From: CALMEC01 sp963777565
GTDB lineage: Bacteria; Actinomycetota; Thermoleophilia; Miltoncostaeales; Miltoncostaeaceae
Length of the DNA stretch: 64,000 nucleotides
Direction of reading: 5' to 3'
Assembly (NCBI GenBank): GCA_963777565.1
Contig: CAVZQZ010000006.1
Location: 588,940 to 652,939 of the forward strand
Made by a program: the position numbers and the translations under genes. This document shows, one piece after another, positions 7,689 to 18,067 of the stretch; the first letter of the stretch is position 1; every line of letters begins with the position of its first letter. The notes beneath the pieces were generated by a model, which saw only the letters and a list, made by a program, of their open reading frames with translations, was not told the DNA's origin and did not search any database.

Positions 7689-8458
7689 TCCACTGGTCGG
7701 CGCACGTGTCGATGCTCTTCACGGAGCACTCCCCGCTCGAGCGGCCCGCCGCCGCGCGGGCGGCGGGGTTCGAGCTGATCGAGTCGTGGTGGCCGCCGGC
7801 GGACGACGTCGATGCCTGGGTCGACGCGGTCCACGACGCCGGGGTCGGGGTGAGCTGCCTGAACGCCGACGGGGGCGACATCGCCTCGGGAGAGCGCGGG
7901 TTCTGCAACCTGCCGGAGCGCGACGACGACACGCTGGCCGCGGTAGTGACGGCCCTTTCGCTTGCCGAACGCGTCGGCTGCCCGTACGTCAACGTGCTGC
8001 CCGGGCGCTTCGTGCCGGATCGCCCCGAGGACGAGCAGCTCGCCGACGCGGCCGGCCTCTACCGGCGGCTCGGCGCCCTCGCGGAGGCGTCGGGACGCAC
8101 CATCGTGGTCGAGCCCATCAACGAATTGGACGTTCCCGGCTACCTCACTCCCACCCCGGCGGCGACGGCCGACCTGCTCGCCGAGATCGACGATCCCAGC
8201 GTGCGGATGCTGTTCGACGCCTACCACTGCGCCCGGGGCGGCGGCGACCCGATTCACGATGTCCAGGCCTACGCGGAGCTCATCGGGCACGTGCAGTACG
8301 CCGACGCCCCGGGGCGCGGCGCGCCCGGCACGGGGACGGTGCCGATCGCCCACTTCGTCGCCGCCCTCGCCGCGGCGGGCTACCGCGGGGCGGTGGGCCT
8401 CGAGTACGTGCCAGGCGGCCCGACCGAGCCGACCCTCGCGTTCCTCACCGAGGTGTGA
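7685..8458 (+). CDS. hydroxypyruvate-isomerase-like TIM barrel (Hyi/EboC-type)
   Basis: 257 residues from a GTG overlapping the previous stop. Family features are the N-terminal WSAHVSMLFTEHSPLERPAAA, a metal-binding or catalytic glutamate in IVVEPIN, the Asp/His stretch LFDAYHCARGGGD, and a second acidic residue in VGLEYVPGG. Hyi interconverts hydroxypyruvate and tartronate semialdehyde. The coupled hydroxyacid dehydrogenase upstream fits a small hydroxyacid pathway. Substrate is not provable from sequence. Confidence 0.8.
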   Translation: MIHWSAHVSMLFTEHSPLERPAAARAAGFELIESWWPPADDVDAWVDAVHDAGVGVSCLNADGGDIASGERGFCNLPERDDDTLAAVVTALSLAERVGCPYVNVLPGRFVPDRPEDEQLADAAGLYRRLGALAEASGRTIVVEPINELDVPGYLTPTPAATADLLAEIDDPSVRMLFDAYHCARGGGDPIHDVQAYAELIGHVQYADAPGRGAPGTGTVPIAHFVAALAAAGYRGAVGLEYVPGGPTEPTLAFLTEV

Positions 8459-8505
8459 CGACATGGCATGGCGCGGCGCACTGGGGACATGAGGCTCGGG
8501 CGCGC

Positions 8506-9351
8506 ATGGCGTCGACCCGGCCGCGAGGTACCGCGTGGGCGACGATCGCGCTCGCCTTGCTGCTCGCATTGGGGGCGGGACGAGCCGCCGCGAGCTCGGC
8601 CAGCGCCCCCGTCTATCGGGTGGTCGGTCTCGTCCTCGAGCAGGCGCAGCCGTCGGAGACGCCCACGGCCCGCAGCTCTGCCTCGGCATCATCCCGGCGA
8701 TCTACCCACCGCGCTGCGCCGGCATCGGCATCGCCGGATGGGCTGGGCGGCGGTGGACGATGAGCAGTCGTTCAACGGGACGACCTGGGGCCGCTACGTG
8801 GTCACCGGCACGTTCGACGGAACGACCATCACGCTGACTCGCCCGCCCCGGCGAGCGGCAGCGGGCGACGGCGCTCTCGCCCATCCCCTCCCCGATTTCC
8901 GAACGCCGTGCCGCGCGCCGGCTGGGGTTGGATCCGCAGGGGCCAGGGCAACCCGAACTGGAATGCTGTGCTCGGCCCTGCCGCGCACAGATACCTCAAC
9001 CGGACCGATGACCTGGGCGGCGACTGGGTCGACCACAGCCCGACGCGCAGCGTGGTGAACGTGCGCGTCGTCCGGAACGTGGCGACCCACCGGGTCCGGT
9101 TACGCCAACTGTTTCGGGGGAATCTCTGCATCACTCAGCGGGGCGGTCCATGCGAGCGCTTGGCCGGATCCTGAACCAGGCGATCGCAGCCGTCCCTCAG
9201 GGCAACCCGGCTCGGCGTGCTCTCCGACGTCGTCGACAGCCACGTCGATGTGGACGTCGTGCTCGACGCGGGCGACCTGCAGCGCTCCTTCGACACCCGC
9301 TTTGGCGCCGGCGTCGTGCGCGTCCGCTCCGCCCTCCTGCGCGTGGGCTGA
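8506..9351 (+). pseudogene. secreted protein of unknown family, frameshifted several times
   Basis: The N-terminus has a signal peptide (MASTRPRGTAWATIALALLLALG). The rest is spread over the three frames in consecutive pieces that read as one protein: VYRVVGLVLEQ, then LCLGIIPAIYPPRCAG, then VDDEQSFNGTTWGRYVV, then NPNWNAVLGPAAHRYL, then LGVLSDVVDSHVDVDVV to a stop at 9351. At least four indels are needed to join them, giving about 280 residues. I do not recognise a named domain. It is either a decayed gene or a patch of poor sequence. Confidence 0.55.
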
Positions 9352-9361
9352 CGGTCCCGGG

Positions 9362-9440
9362 CGATTCACAATCGTCACGTCCACCGAAACGGTCGCGGGT
9401 GATCAACAGTCGTCACATCCGCCGAAACGGTCGCGGGCAG
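9362..9440. repeat. two-copy imperfect direct repeat, period about 39 bp
   Basis: The strings tcgtcacgtccaccgaaac and tcgtcacatccgccgaaac, each followed by ggtcgcggg, occur one after the other just upstream of the acyl-CoA synthetase gene. The copies differ at a few bases. The repeat could bind a regulator or be a chance duplication. Confidence 0.6.
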
Positions 9441-9522
9441 CGCTGCGCAGCCCGCGCCTGCGCGGCCGGGGCGGTCGCGGCGGATGCGAAGAAACCGCCC
9501 GCGTGTGCTTGAGTTCCGCTCC

Positions 9523-11154
9523 GTGAGCGAGTGGAGCGACTGGTACCGGCACGAGGACCCGACGACGTGGGTGCTGCCGCGCATCCTGCGCGAGCGCGCC
9601 GAGGCGCAGCCCGACCGTGACTACCTTCGGTTCGGCGACGGGCCGTGGCTGTCGTACGGCGAGGTCAACGCGCGCGCGAACCGGATCGCAAACGCCCTCG
9701 TCGCGCACGGCCTCCAGAAGGGCGAGGCGGTGTCGATGCTCATGCCGAACTGCGAGGACAACCTGCCGGCCTGGTTCGGCATCCAGAAGGCCGGCGGCGT
9801 GCAGTGCCCCATCAACACCGCCTACCGCGGCGACTTCCTCTCGTGGGTCATCAGCCTGCCCGAGTCGCGGTTCCTCATCATCTCCGACGAGTACCTGGAC
9901 CGTCTCGACCGGATCACCGGCGATCTCCCGCTGCTCGAACGGGTCATCGTGTGGCGATCCCCGCGTGCGACGGGCCCCGAGCCGGCGATCGCGTGGGAGC
10001 CGTTCGAGGCGCTCTGGAACGCCCCCGACGGGGAGCCCGATGTCGACGTGCGCTGGACCGACGACGCCCGCATCATGTTCACCTCGGGAACGACGGGCCG
10101 GAGCAAGGGAGCGGTGAAGCAGCATGCCTCCGACTACTTCTCGGGGCGCACCTACAACAACGTCTGCGAGGTCACCGCGGACGACACGTTCTTCTCGTGC
10201 CTGCCGCTGTTCCACTCGAACGCCCAGGTGCTCGCCGCGTATCCGGCGATGATCGCCGGGGCGCGGATCGCCTACACCGAGCGCTACTCCTCGCAGCGGT
10301 TCTGGGAGCAGGTGATCGACGCCGGGGCGACCGTGCTCAACACCGTCAGCGCGATGAACTACTTCCTGTGGAACACGCCGCCCAGCGACCTCGATCGTGC
10401 GCACTCGGTGTCGCGGATCATGGCGATGCCGGCGCCTCGGGACATCTTTCGCGAATTCGAGGAGCGGTTCGACATCCGGTTCACCGAGGGCTACGGGCTG
10501 ACGGAGACCGGGATGGTCACCTACCACCCACCGGGCGTGCCGGTGCGCCCCGGCTCGTGCGGGGTCGCGACTCCCGGCTTCGAGGTGTCGATCGTGGATC
10601 CCGACACCGACATGCCGGTCCCGATCGGGGCCTCGGGCGAGATCGTGGTCGACATGAAGATGCCGAACATCGTGATGCGCACGTACGCCGGCATGCCCGA
10701 GAAGACCGCCGACGACTTCCGCAACCTCAAGCTCCACACGGGCGACCTCGGCCGCATGGACGCGGACGGCTACGTCTATTTCATGGACCGGGTCAAGGAC
10801 TACATCCGCCGGCGCGGCGAGAACGTCTCGTCGATGGAGGTCGAGGCCGTTGTCGCCTCACACCCGCATGTGCTCGAGGCAGCGGCGATCGCGGTGAGCG
10901 CCGGCGAGGGCGCGGGGGCCGAGGACGAGATCCTCGTCTGCGTCGTTGCCCGCGGGGTCGATGTCGACCATCACGACCTGCTGTCCCACTGCGCTGACCG
11001 CATGCCGTACTTCGCCGTGCCCCGATACGTGCGCGTGATGGCCGAGCTGCCGAAGACGCCCACCGCCCGTGTGCGCAAGGTCGAGCTTCGCGCCGCCGGC
11101 ATCACCATCGACACCTACGACCGCGTGGTCCACGGGCCAGAGCTCCAGCGGTGA
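9523..11154 (+). CDS. AMP-dependent acyl-CoA synthetase/ligase (CaiC/FadD-like)
   Basis: 543 residues from the GTG at 9523 (VSEWSDWY); an ATG at 9484 would add 13 residues with less family-like sequence. The ANL superfamily motifs are in order: A3 TSGTTGRSKGAVK (about residue 186), A5 GYGLTETG, the hinge motif FMDRVKDYIRRRGENVSS, and the C-terminal PKTPTARVRK with the catalytic lysine region. It activates a carboxylic acid as acyl-adenylate and transfers it to CoA. The substrate is unknown. It overlaps the next gene by GTGA. Confidence 0.9.
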   Translation: MSEWSDWYRHEDPTTWVLPRILRERAEAQPDRDYLRFGDGPWLSYGEVNARANRIANALVAHGLQKGEAVSMLMPNCEDNLPAWFGIQKAGGVQCPINTAYRGDFLSWVISLPESRFLIISDEYLDRLDRITGDLPLLERVIVWRSPRATGPEPAIAWEPFEALWNAPDGEPDVDVRWTDDARIMFTSGTTGRSKGAVKQHASDYFSGRTYNNVCEVTADDTFFSCLPLFHSNAQVLAAYPAMIAGARIAYTERYSSQRFWEQVIDAGATVLNTVSAMNYFLWNTPPSDLDRAHSVSRIMAMPAPRDIFREFEERFDIRFTEGYGLTETGMVTYHPPGVPVRPGSCGVATPGFEVSIVDPDTDMPVPIGASGEIVVDMKMPNIVMRTYAGMPEKTADDFRNLKLHTGDLGRMDADGYVYFMDRVKDYIRRRGENVSSMEVEAVVASHPHVLEAAAIAVSAGEGAGAEDEILVCVVARGVDVDHHDLLSHCADRMPYFAVPRYVRVMAELPKTPTARVRKVELRAAGITIDTYDRVVHGPELQR

Positions 11155-11408
11155 GCGACGACGAGCCGGACCTCGGCGAGGCGGTCGACTACATTCTGGC
11201 CGAACGCCCGAAGCTGGACGAGGACCATGTCTGGGCCGTGCTGCGGGAGCTGCAGACTCCGCCGGCGCCGGGCGGCGACGGCCTGGCCCTGCAGCTGCTC
11301 AAGAGCACGCAGCCGCAGATCCGTCGCCGCCACGTGAAGGTCATTCTGCGCGAGTGGCGGGCCTACGTCTCACTCGTCCTCGAGCACGACTGGGAGGACG
11401 AGGAGTGA
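11151..11408 (+). CDS. small conserved-looking hypothetical protein
   Basis: 85 residues, very acidic at both ends, with a basic middle (QPQIRRRHVKVILREWRAYV). It starts with a GTG inside the synthetase stop and ends inside the start of the acetyltransferase, so it is tightly coupled to both. I do not recognise a family. Confidence 0.6.
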   Translation: MSDDEPDLGEAVDYILAERPKLDEDHVWAVLRELQTPPAPGGDGLALQLLKSTQPQIRRRHVKVILREWRAYVSLVLEHDWEDEE

Positions 11409-12592
11409 CGGGCCAGGCGGTGATCGTCCCTCCGCGCGGCGGCGGCGACTGGGAGCAGTTCACTGCGATCGAGGGCCAGTCGTTCGCGACGACGCCCGAG
11501 GCGACCGCCCGCTACGTCGCCGCCGTGCGCCCACACGCGATCGCCCGCTTCGCGCTCGACGGCGACCGGGTGGCGGCGGGAGCGCTCGCCCTGCCCTGCC
11601 GGCAGCTGATCGGAGGACGGCCGGTTCCGGCGGGGGCGGTCGCCTCCGTGTGCGTGGCGCCGGAGGTGCGGGGCGGCGGGCTCGGCCGCGCGGTGATGTC
11701 ATCCCTCGTCGAGGCGATGCGCGACGAGGGCCTCGCGCTCGCGCCCCTGTGGCCGTCGAGCGTGACGTTCTACCGCAGGCTCGGATGGGAGATCGCCGGC
11801 CACGTGAGCCAGTTCACCGTCCCCTCCCGCGCGCTGGGCGGACGACCGGCGTCGGGGCAAGCCGTGACCGACCCCGACCTGGGCGAGGTGAACGCGGTCC
11901 GCGCCGGGCAGGCCGCCCGCTGGTGCGGGCCAATCGACCGGCCGCCATGGTGGTGGACGTGGCGGCTGCCACAACCCCCGGCCGACCTCAGCTACCGGTA
12001 CGGCTGGCGCGAGAACGGGCGGCTCGCGGGATTCGTCGCGTTCCGGCACGAGCGCCCGGCAGACCGCCGCTGGGGGTTCGACGTGTGGGTCTCCGATTTC
12101 TGGGCCGCGACCGCCGACGCCCTCGACGGGCTCCTGGGGCTGCTTGCGTCCGACGGCGCGCTCAGCCCGAAGGTGCGCTTCGACTACGGTGTGCTTCCCG
12201 CGACGCCGGATTTCGTCTGGCGGGTCGGCGAGCTCGAGGTCGACACCGCGGGCACCAACGCCTGGATGCTGCGCGTCGTGGATCCGCAGCGGGCGATCGA
12301 GGCGAGCGGCTGGCCCGCATGGGTCGACCAGCGTCTCGAGCTCGCGATCGAGGAGCCGGACGGTCCGCCGCAGCCGATCGTCGTGGAGTTCTCCGGTGGG
12401 TCGGCACGCGTCGAGGCGGGCGGTTCCGGCCGGGTGCGGATCGGTGCCGGCCCATTCTCCGCATGGTTCGCGGGCGGCCTGCGGGCGCATACCGCCGGGC
12501 GGCTCGGTCTGGCGGAGGGCCCCGACGACGACCTCGCGATCATGGACCAACTCACCGCAGATCGGCGGCCATGGCTTCCCGACATGTTCTGA
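11405..12592 (+). CDS. Eis-like GNAT family N-acetyltransferase
   Basis: 395 residues, the usual size of Eis-type enzymes. The N-terminal GNAT domain has VASVCVAPEVRGGGLGRAVMSSL (acetyl-CoA loop V..EVRGGGLG) and SVTFYRRLGWEIAG. A second, degenerate GNAT domain and a C-terminal SCP2-like region (IVVEFSGGSARVEAGGSGRV) follow. Eis proteins acetylate amines, including some drugs and protein lysines. The acceptor here is unknown. It overlaps the 85-residue gene and the next gene. Confidence 0.82.
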   Translation: MTGQAVIVPPRGGGDWEQFTAIEGQSFATTPEATARYVAAVRPHAIARFALDGDRVAAGALALPCRQLIGGRPVPAGAVASVCVAPEVRGGGLGRAVMSSLVEAMRDEGLALAPLWPSSVTFYRRLGWEIAGHVSQFTVPSRALGGRPASGQAVTDPDLGEVNAVRAGQAARWCGPIDRPPWWWTWRLPQPPADLSYRYGWRENGRLAGFVAFRHERPADRRWGFDVWVSDFWAATADALDGLLGLLASDGALSPKVRFDYGVLPATPDFVWRVGELEVDTAGTNAWMLRVVDPQRAIEASGWPAWVDQRLELAIEEPDGPPQPIVVEFSGGSARVEAGGSGRVRIGAGPFSAWFAGGLRAHTAGRLGLAEGPDDDLAIMDQLTADRRPWLPDMF

Positions 12593-13713
12593 GCACGGGA
12601 GCCGCGGCTGTCTGGATGGCGGCGACCGCGGTCGCGGTCGTCGAACGGCGGCGTGGGCCCAACCCGATGCGTGAGGCGCCACTGGACGACGGCCCGCTTG
12701 TGTCGATCGTGCTCCCCGCCCGCAACGAGGAGCGCGGCGTCGGGGCGGCGGTGCGCTCGCACCTGGGCCAGCGCTACCGGCGGATCGAGATAATCGTCGT
12801 CGACGACGAATCGACCGACGCCACCGCCGCCGAAGCGGTCGCGGCCGCCGGAGGCGATCCGCGCTTCACGCTCGTGCGTGGCGAGCCGGTTCCCGACGGC
12901 TGGGTCGGCAAGAGCTGGGCCTGCTGGCAGGGCGCCCGTCGCGCGACCGGGGAGTGGATCCTGTTCACCGACGCCGACGTCGTGCACGCACCGGATGCGC
13001 TGGGCCGCTGCCTGGCACTCGCCGAGCGCATCGGCCGGGGCGGGCTTACGCTCGCGCCGAGGGTCGACACGGGCACGGTGGCCGAGCGCCTGGTGCTGCC
13101 GGCGGCCGCGGCGCTCATTCAGTTCGTCCTCGCTCCGGGGCCGCTCGCCCGCTCGCCACGCAGCGCGATCGCGATGGCCGCCGGCGCGTACCTGCTGGTG
13201 CGGCGCGAGCTCTACGACCGCGTCGGCGGGCATGACGGCATCGGCCATCACATGGTCGACGACCTCGCGCTGGCACAGGCGGTCAAGCGATCCGGCGGGC
13301 TGTTGATGCCGGCCGACGGCACCGAGCTCATCCGCCTGCGGATGTACCACGACGTCGGCGAGCTGTGGCGCGGCTGGCGCAAGAACGCCGCGTTTGCGTC
13401 GCAGCGGGGCATGACGAAGGGGATGGCGCCCGCCGCCGCCCTCGTCGCGCTGGGACTGCTGCCGGCGTTCGCGCTCGTGCGTGGAGCCAGCTCCCGCGAT
13501 GGGCGGTTCGCGACGATCGGCGCGGCCGGGTTCGCGGCCCAATGCGTCCTGCAGCGACTGGCCGGACCGATCGTCGACACGCCGGCCCGCTATGCAGCCA
13601 CGCTTCCGATCGGCACGACCTTCATGGCTGCCGCGGCGATGCGCGGCGCCGTCGACCGGATCACCGGCCGCGGCCCCGTGTGGCGCGGCCGCCGGTATCC
13701 CCACGCGCGCTAA
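12571..13713 (+). CDS. family 2 glycosyltransferase, membrane-associated
   Basis: 380 residues from the ATG at 12571, overlapping the acetyltransferase by 22 bases. The GT-A fold starts after an N-terminal hydrophobic segment: SIVLPARNEERGV, IIVVDDESTDAT, then the metal-binding FTDADVV. C-terminal hydrophobic stretches (AALVALGLLPAFALV and others) suggest membrane anchoring. Layout matches CrtQ/hopanoid-type glycosyltransferases, but the acceptor is unknown. It converges on moaA. Confidence 0.82.
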   Translation: MASRHVLSTGAAAVWMAATAVAVVERRRGPNPMREAPLDDGPLVSIVLPARNEERGVGAAVRSHLGQRYRRIEIIVVDDESTDATAAEAVAAAGGDPRFTLVRGEPVPDGWVGKSWACWQGARRATGEWILFTDADVVHAPDALGRCLALAERIGRGGLTLAPRVDTGTVAERLVLPAAAALIQFVLAPGPLARSPRSAIAMAAGAYLLVRRELYDRVGGHDGIGHHMVDDLALAQAVKRSGGLLMPADGTELIRLRMYHDVGELWRGWRKNAAFASQRGMTKGMAPAAALVALGLLPAFALVRGASSRDGRFATIGAAGFAAQCVLQRLAGPIVDTPARYAATLPIGTTFMAAAAMRGAVDRITGRGPVWRGRRYPHAR

Positions 13714-13721
13714 GCGGGATG

Positions 13722-14729
13722 TCATCCGCCGATGAGGCTCATGGGGCGGCCGGTGTAGGTCCAGTCGGGTCGGCCATCCCGTGGCCGGCCTCCTTCGCGC
13801 GACGGCGCCGCGGCGATCGCCGCGAGCTCGTCGTCGGACGCGCCGGCGCGCAGCGGGCCGCGCAGGTCGGTCTCCCACTCGGCGAACAGGCAGGTGCGCA
13901 GCTGGCCGTCGGCGGTGAGGCGCAGGCGGTCGCAGGAGGCGCAGAAGGGCTCGGTGACCGACGAGACGAACTGCAGCTCCCCGCGCCGTCGGCGAAGCGC
14001 CAGCGGGTGCCGGTGGCCGACGGCGCGCTCGGGGTCGAGCGGCACCAGCGGCCAGCGCGCCCCGATCATCGCGCGCAGCTCGGCGCCCGACAGCACCGCC
14101 TGTGCGCGTCCACTCGCGCGGCGCGTCGAGCGGCATCACCTCGATGAAGCGCACGACGTAGGGGCGGCGCCGGGCGATCTCGGCGAGCGGCAGGACGTCG
14201 GGCTCGCTGACAGGCCGCGCAGCGGCGACCGCGTTGACCTTGATCGGCCGCAGCGACTCGTGGCGCTCGCAGGCGGCGAGGCCCTCCGAGGACGCGCCCG
14301 AGGTCGTCGCGGCGGGTGATCGCCGCGAAGCGCTCGGGGTCGAGCGAGTCGATGCTGACGTTGACCCGGCGCGAGGCCGTTGGCGACCAGGTCGTCGACC
14401 ATGGTCGGCCAGCAGCACGCCGTTGGTGGTCATCGCCACCTCGCGGACCCCGGCGATCGCGGTGATGCGGCCGATCGAGCTCCGGCAGGCCGGGCCGCAC
14501 CAGGGGCTCGCCGCCGGTGACGCGGATCTCGCTGATGCCCGACGCCGGCGAACAGGCGCACGAGCGCGCACGAGCTCGTCGTCGGTCGAGCAGCTCCTCG
14601 CGCGGCAGCCACTTCATGCCCTCGGCCGGCATGCAGTAGCGGCAGCGCAGGTTGCAGCGGTCGGTCACCGACAGGCGCAGCGAGCGGTGGGTCCGCCCGA
14701 AGCCGTCGCGCAGGGAGCGCCTCGCTCAT
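13722..14729 (-). pseudogene. moaA: GTP 3',8-cyclase MoaA, reading frame broken by about eight one-base insertions
   Basis: Pieces in three frames together give a complete MoaA. The radical-SAM motif is in RCNLRCRYCMPAEGMKW, followed by EIRVTGGEPLVRPGLPEL, AMTTNGVLLA and VNVSIDSLDPERF. The second FeS cluster is in FCASCDRLRLTADGQLRTCLF, and the C-terminal GRPMSLIGG is intact. It catalyses the first step of molybdenum cofactor synthesis. Removing single bases near 14714, 14584, 14566, 14540, 14476, 14403, 14370 and 14287 restores the frame. It follows the Mo-hydroxylase genes, which fits its role. Sequence error is more likely than gene death, because every conserved motif survives. Confidence 0.88.
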
Positions 14730-14752
14730 CGCTCGAAGGGTACGCGCCCGGG

Positions 14753-14785
14753 CCCGGCCGGGCCCACCCGCTGGGCCCGGCCGGG
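14753..14785 (-). terminator. hairpin between coxM and moaA
   Basis: Perfect 14-bp inverted repeat (14753-14766 with 14772-14785, arm cccggccgggccca) with loop cccgc, just past the coxM stop on the minus strand. It may end or attenuate the cox transcript before moaA. Confidence 0.65.
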
Positions 14786-14792
14786 GGACGGC

Positions 14793-15646
14793 TCATCGCG
14801 ACAGCGCCTCCTCGACGGCCCGCCCGGTCAGCACCTGGGCCAGGTGCCGGCGGAAGTCGGCGCTCGCCCAGGTGTCGCTGGGCGGGTCGGTGCCCTCGTC
14901 GGCGCTCGCGGCCGCCTGCGACACCGCGTCGCGCGGAGCGCCGGCGAGGGCGGCCTCGGCGGCGCGACGCGCGCAGCGGCGTCTGGCCCATGTTGGTGAG
15001 GGCCACGCGCGCGCCCTGGATCGAGCCGTTGCTCGCGCCGACCACCGCGGCGACGCCGACGGTCGGCCCAGTCGAGCGCCCGCTGGCGGAACTTGAGGTA
15101 GCTCCACCCGGCGCCGCCGGTCTTCGGGACGCGGATCTCGGTGATGATCTCGTCCTCGGCGAGGGCGGTCTCGAAGAACCCGTTGAAGAAGTCGGCCGCG
15201 GCGATCGTGCCGCTCACCGTTCGGCCCGCGGGCCACGATCACGGCGTCGAGGAGCCAGGCAGATCGTCGGCAGGTCCGACGCCGGGTCGCCGTGGGCCAG
15301 CGAGCCGCCGATCGTGCCGCGGTGGCGCACCTGGCGGGTCGCCCACCAGCCCGGCCGCGTAGGCAGATGAGCGGGCAGTGCTGCTTGGCGACCGGGTCGT
15401 TGTTGAGGTCGTGGTGGCGCGTGAGCGCGCCGATCGCCAGGTGGTCGCCGGCGTCGCTGACGCCGCGCAGGTCGGCCAGGCGGCCGATGTCCACCAGCGT
15501 CGCCGGCCGGGCGAGGCGCAGCTTCATCAGCGGCAGCAGGCTGTGGCCGCCGGCGAGGAGCTTGGCGTCCTCCCGGGTGCGCCAGCAGCTCGCACGGCGT
15601 GGTCGACCGACTCGGCGACCTCGTAGTCGAACCGGGCGGAGATCAT
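14793..15646 (-). pseudogene. coxM: CO-dehydrogenase-like medium subunit (FAD-binding), frameshifted
   Basis: The start ATG at 15646 (MISARFDYEVAESVDHAV) overlaps the coxL stop by ATGA. FAD-domain motifs appear in successive frames: KLLAGGHSLLPLMKLRLARP, LVDIGRLADLRG, then DEIITEIRVPK, the C-terminal ALTNMGQTPLRASAAEAAL-like part, and HLAQVLTGRAVEEALSR. It carries electrons from the iron-sulphur subunit to an acceptor. Length about 285 residues is normal. Several single-base indels break it, as in the neighbouring genes. Confidence 0.85.
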
Positions 15647-18058
15647 CGCTTCGCCTCCTGGATCGCGTTCCACACCCTCTCGGGCGTGGCCGGCCGTCCG
15701 ACGTCGGTGACGCCGAGGTGCGACAGGGCGTCGACGATCGCGTTGACGACCGCGGGCGGCGAGGCGATCGTGCCCGCCTCGCCGACGCCCTTGACGCCGA
15801 GCGGGTTGGTGGGGCTCGGGGTGCAGGTGCGGCGAGCTCCATGTGCGGGATCTCCGGCGCGCCCGGGGACCATGTAGGTGGTCATCGTCCCGTGCCGGCA
15901 GGTTGCCCTCCTCGTCGTAGCCCGCCTCCTCGAACAGCGCCTCGGCGATGCCCTGGGCGACGCCGCCGTGCACCTGGCCCTCGACGACCAGCGGGTTGAT
16001 GACCACGCCGCAGTCGTCCACCGCGACGTAGCGCGAGGATCTCGACCGCGCCGGTCTCGGTGTCGACCTCCACCACGCACGCGTGCGCGCCGTTGGGCCA
16101 GGAGAAGTTCGGCGGGTCGTAGAGGTGGGTGGCGGTGAGGCCGGGCTCCATCCCGTCGGGCAGGTCGTGGGCCGTCCAGGCCGCGAACGCGAGCGCCTTG
16201 ATGTTGACCGACTTGTCGGTGCCCTCGACCGTGAAGTCGCCGCCGGCGAACTCGAGGTCGTCCTCGCTGCACTCGAGCTGGTGGGCCGCGAGCGTCCGCG
16301 CCTTGGCGAGGATCTTCTCGCCGGCGTAGTGCATGCGCGACGCCGCCGACGGCCAGCGAGCGGCTGCCGTAGGTGTCCATGCCCGAGCGGCACCACCTGG
16401 GTGTCGCCGTGGAGCACCTCGACGTCCTCGAACGCCGCACGCCGAGCTGGTCGGCGACGATCTGCGAGAACGTGGTCACGTGGCCCTGGCCGTGCGGCGT
16501 GACGCCGATCAGCACCCGCACCGTGCCGGTCGGGAGCATCTCGATCGTCGCCGCGTCCCAGCCGCCGGCGATGTACTTGAGGGCGTGCAGCACCCGCGAC
16601 GGCGCGAGGCCGCACATCTCGGTCCAGGTGGAGAGCCCGATCGCCGATCATGCTTGGTGCCGCCGCTCTGGCGCCGGCCTCGGCCTGCTCGCGGCGGACG
16701 TCCGCGTAGTCGACGGCCTCGATCATCGCGTCGTGGGTCAGCGGGTAGTCGCCCGAGTCGACCGTCAGGCCGCTCGCGATCGTGTAGTTGGGGAAGCTCT
16801 CGGTCGGGGATGTAGTTCTTCACGCCGCAGCTCGGCCGGGTCCATCCCCAGCTCGCGCGCCAGCAGGTCCATCGTCCGCTCGACGGCGTAGGTGGCCTCG
16901 GGCCGCCCGGCGCCGCGGTAGGCGTCGGTGGGCGTGGTGTGCGTGAAGACGTTCGTGTACTCGAAGTCGTAGCCCTCGACGTCGTAGAGCCCGCCGTAGA
17001 GCCAGGCCGACAGCATCTGGATGCCGGGGGTCACGATCTGGTGGTAGGCGCCCATCGCGCAGTAGACGTTGACGCGCACGGCCTTGAGGACGCCGTCCCT
17101 CGTCGCCGGCCATCTCCATGTCGGTGTAGAGGTCGCGGCCGTGGATCGTGGCGACGTAGCGCCTCCGAGCGCTCCTCGGTCCACTTGATCGGCCGGTTCA
17201 GCCGCCGCGCGAGGGCGAGGCAGATCGACTCCTCGGCGTAGGTCTCGAGCTTGGAGCCGAAGCCGCCGCCGACGTCCGGCGCCACGACCCGCAGCTTCGC
17301 CTCCGGGATGCCGCAGGTGATGGCCTGAGCGTGGTGCGCACGATGTGCGGGATCTGGCTGGCGGTGTACATCGTGAACTCGCCCATGGCGACGTTGGGCT
17401 CGACGACGACGCCGCGCGGCTCCATCGCGTTCGGGATGAGCCGGCGCGAGGCGGTACGCGCTGCTTGACCTTGACGAGGTCGGGGTCGTCGAAGAAGGGC
17501 TTGGAGGTCTTGTGCGGCGCAGGCGAGTCGCCCTTGCTCGAAGCCCCAGACGCTCGACGATGTTGGTGCCGAAGTCGTCGTGCACGAGCGGGGCGCCGTC
17601 CTCCATCGCGGCCAGCGGGTCGGTCACGGCCGGCAGCGGCTCCCAGTCGACCTCGACCAGCTCGGCGGCGTCCTTCGCCAGCTCGCGCGGCTGTCGGCCA
17701 CGACCACGGCGACGCCGTCGCCGACGTAGCGGGCCTTGTCCTTGGCGAGCGGCCAGTGCTCGCTCATCTTGATGTCGTCGGTGACCGGCCACGCGCAGAC
17801 CAGCGGCGCCGGCGCACTCGTCGGCCAGGTCGGCGCCGCTGAACGCCGCCACGCAGCCCTCCATGGCGAGCGCCTTGGAGACGTCGACGCCCGTTGATCG
17901 TCGCGTGCGCGAACGGGCTGCGCACGACGTACGCCCAGAGCATCCCGGGGACCGAGATGTCGTCGACGTACCGGCCGCGGCCGGTGATGAGCTCGGGGTC
18001 CTCCTTGCGCGAGCTGGCGCTGCCCGATGACGCCTGACGGGGCTTCGGTGGTCGCCAT
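15643..18058 (-). pseudogene. coxL: form II CO-dehydrogenase-like large molybdenum subunit, frameshifted
   Basis: About 800 residues spread over the frames by many one-base indels. The start is ATG 18058 (MATTEAPSGVIGQ), with a GGAGG site. Recognisable blocks are KARYVGDGVAVVVADSRA, YTASQIPHIVR, VAPDVGGGFGSK, TTPTDAYRGAGRPEATYAVE, AAWDAATIEMLP-like, LVVEGQVHGGVAQGIAEALFE and GVKGVGEAGTIASPPAVVNAI. The active-site loop is AYRGAGR, the form II type. True CO oxidisers of form I carry AYXCSFR. Substrate is therefore open: CO, or another small molecule or heterocycle. It would bind Mo-pterin cytosine dinucleotide. Confidence 0.86.
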
Positions 18059-18067
18059 CGTCGCCTC

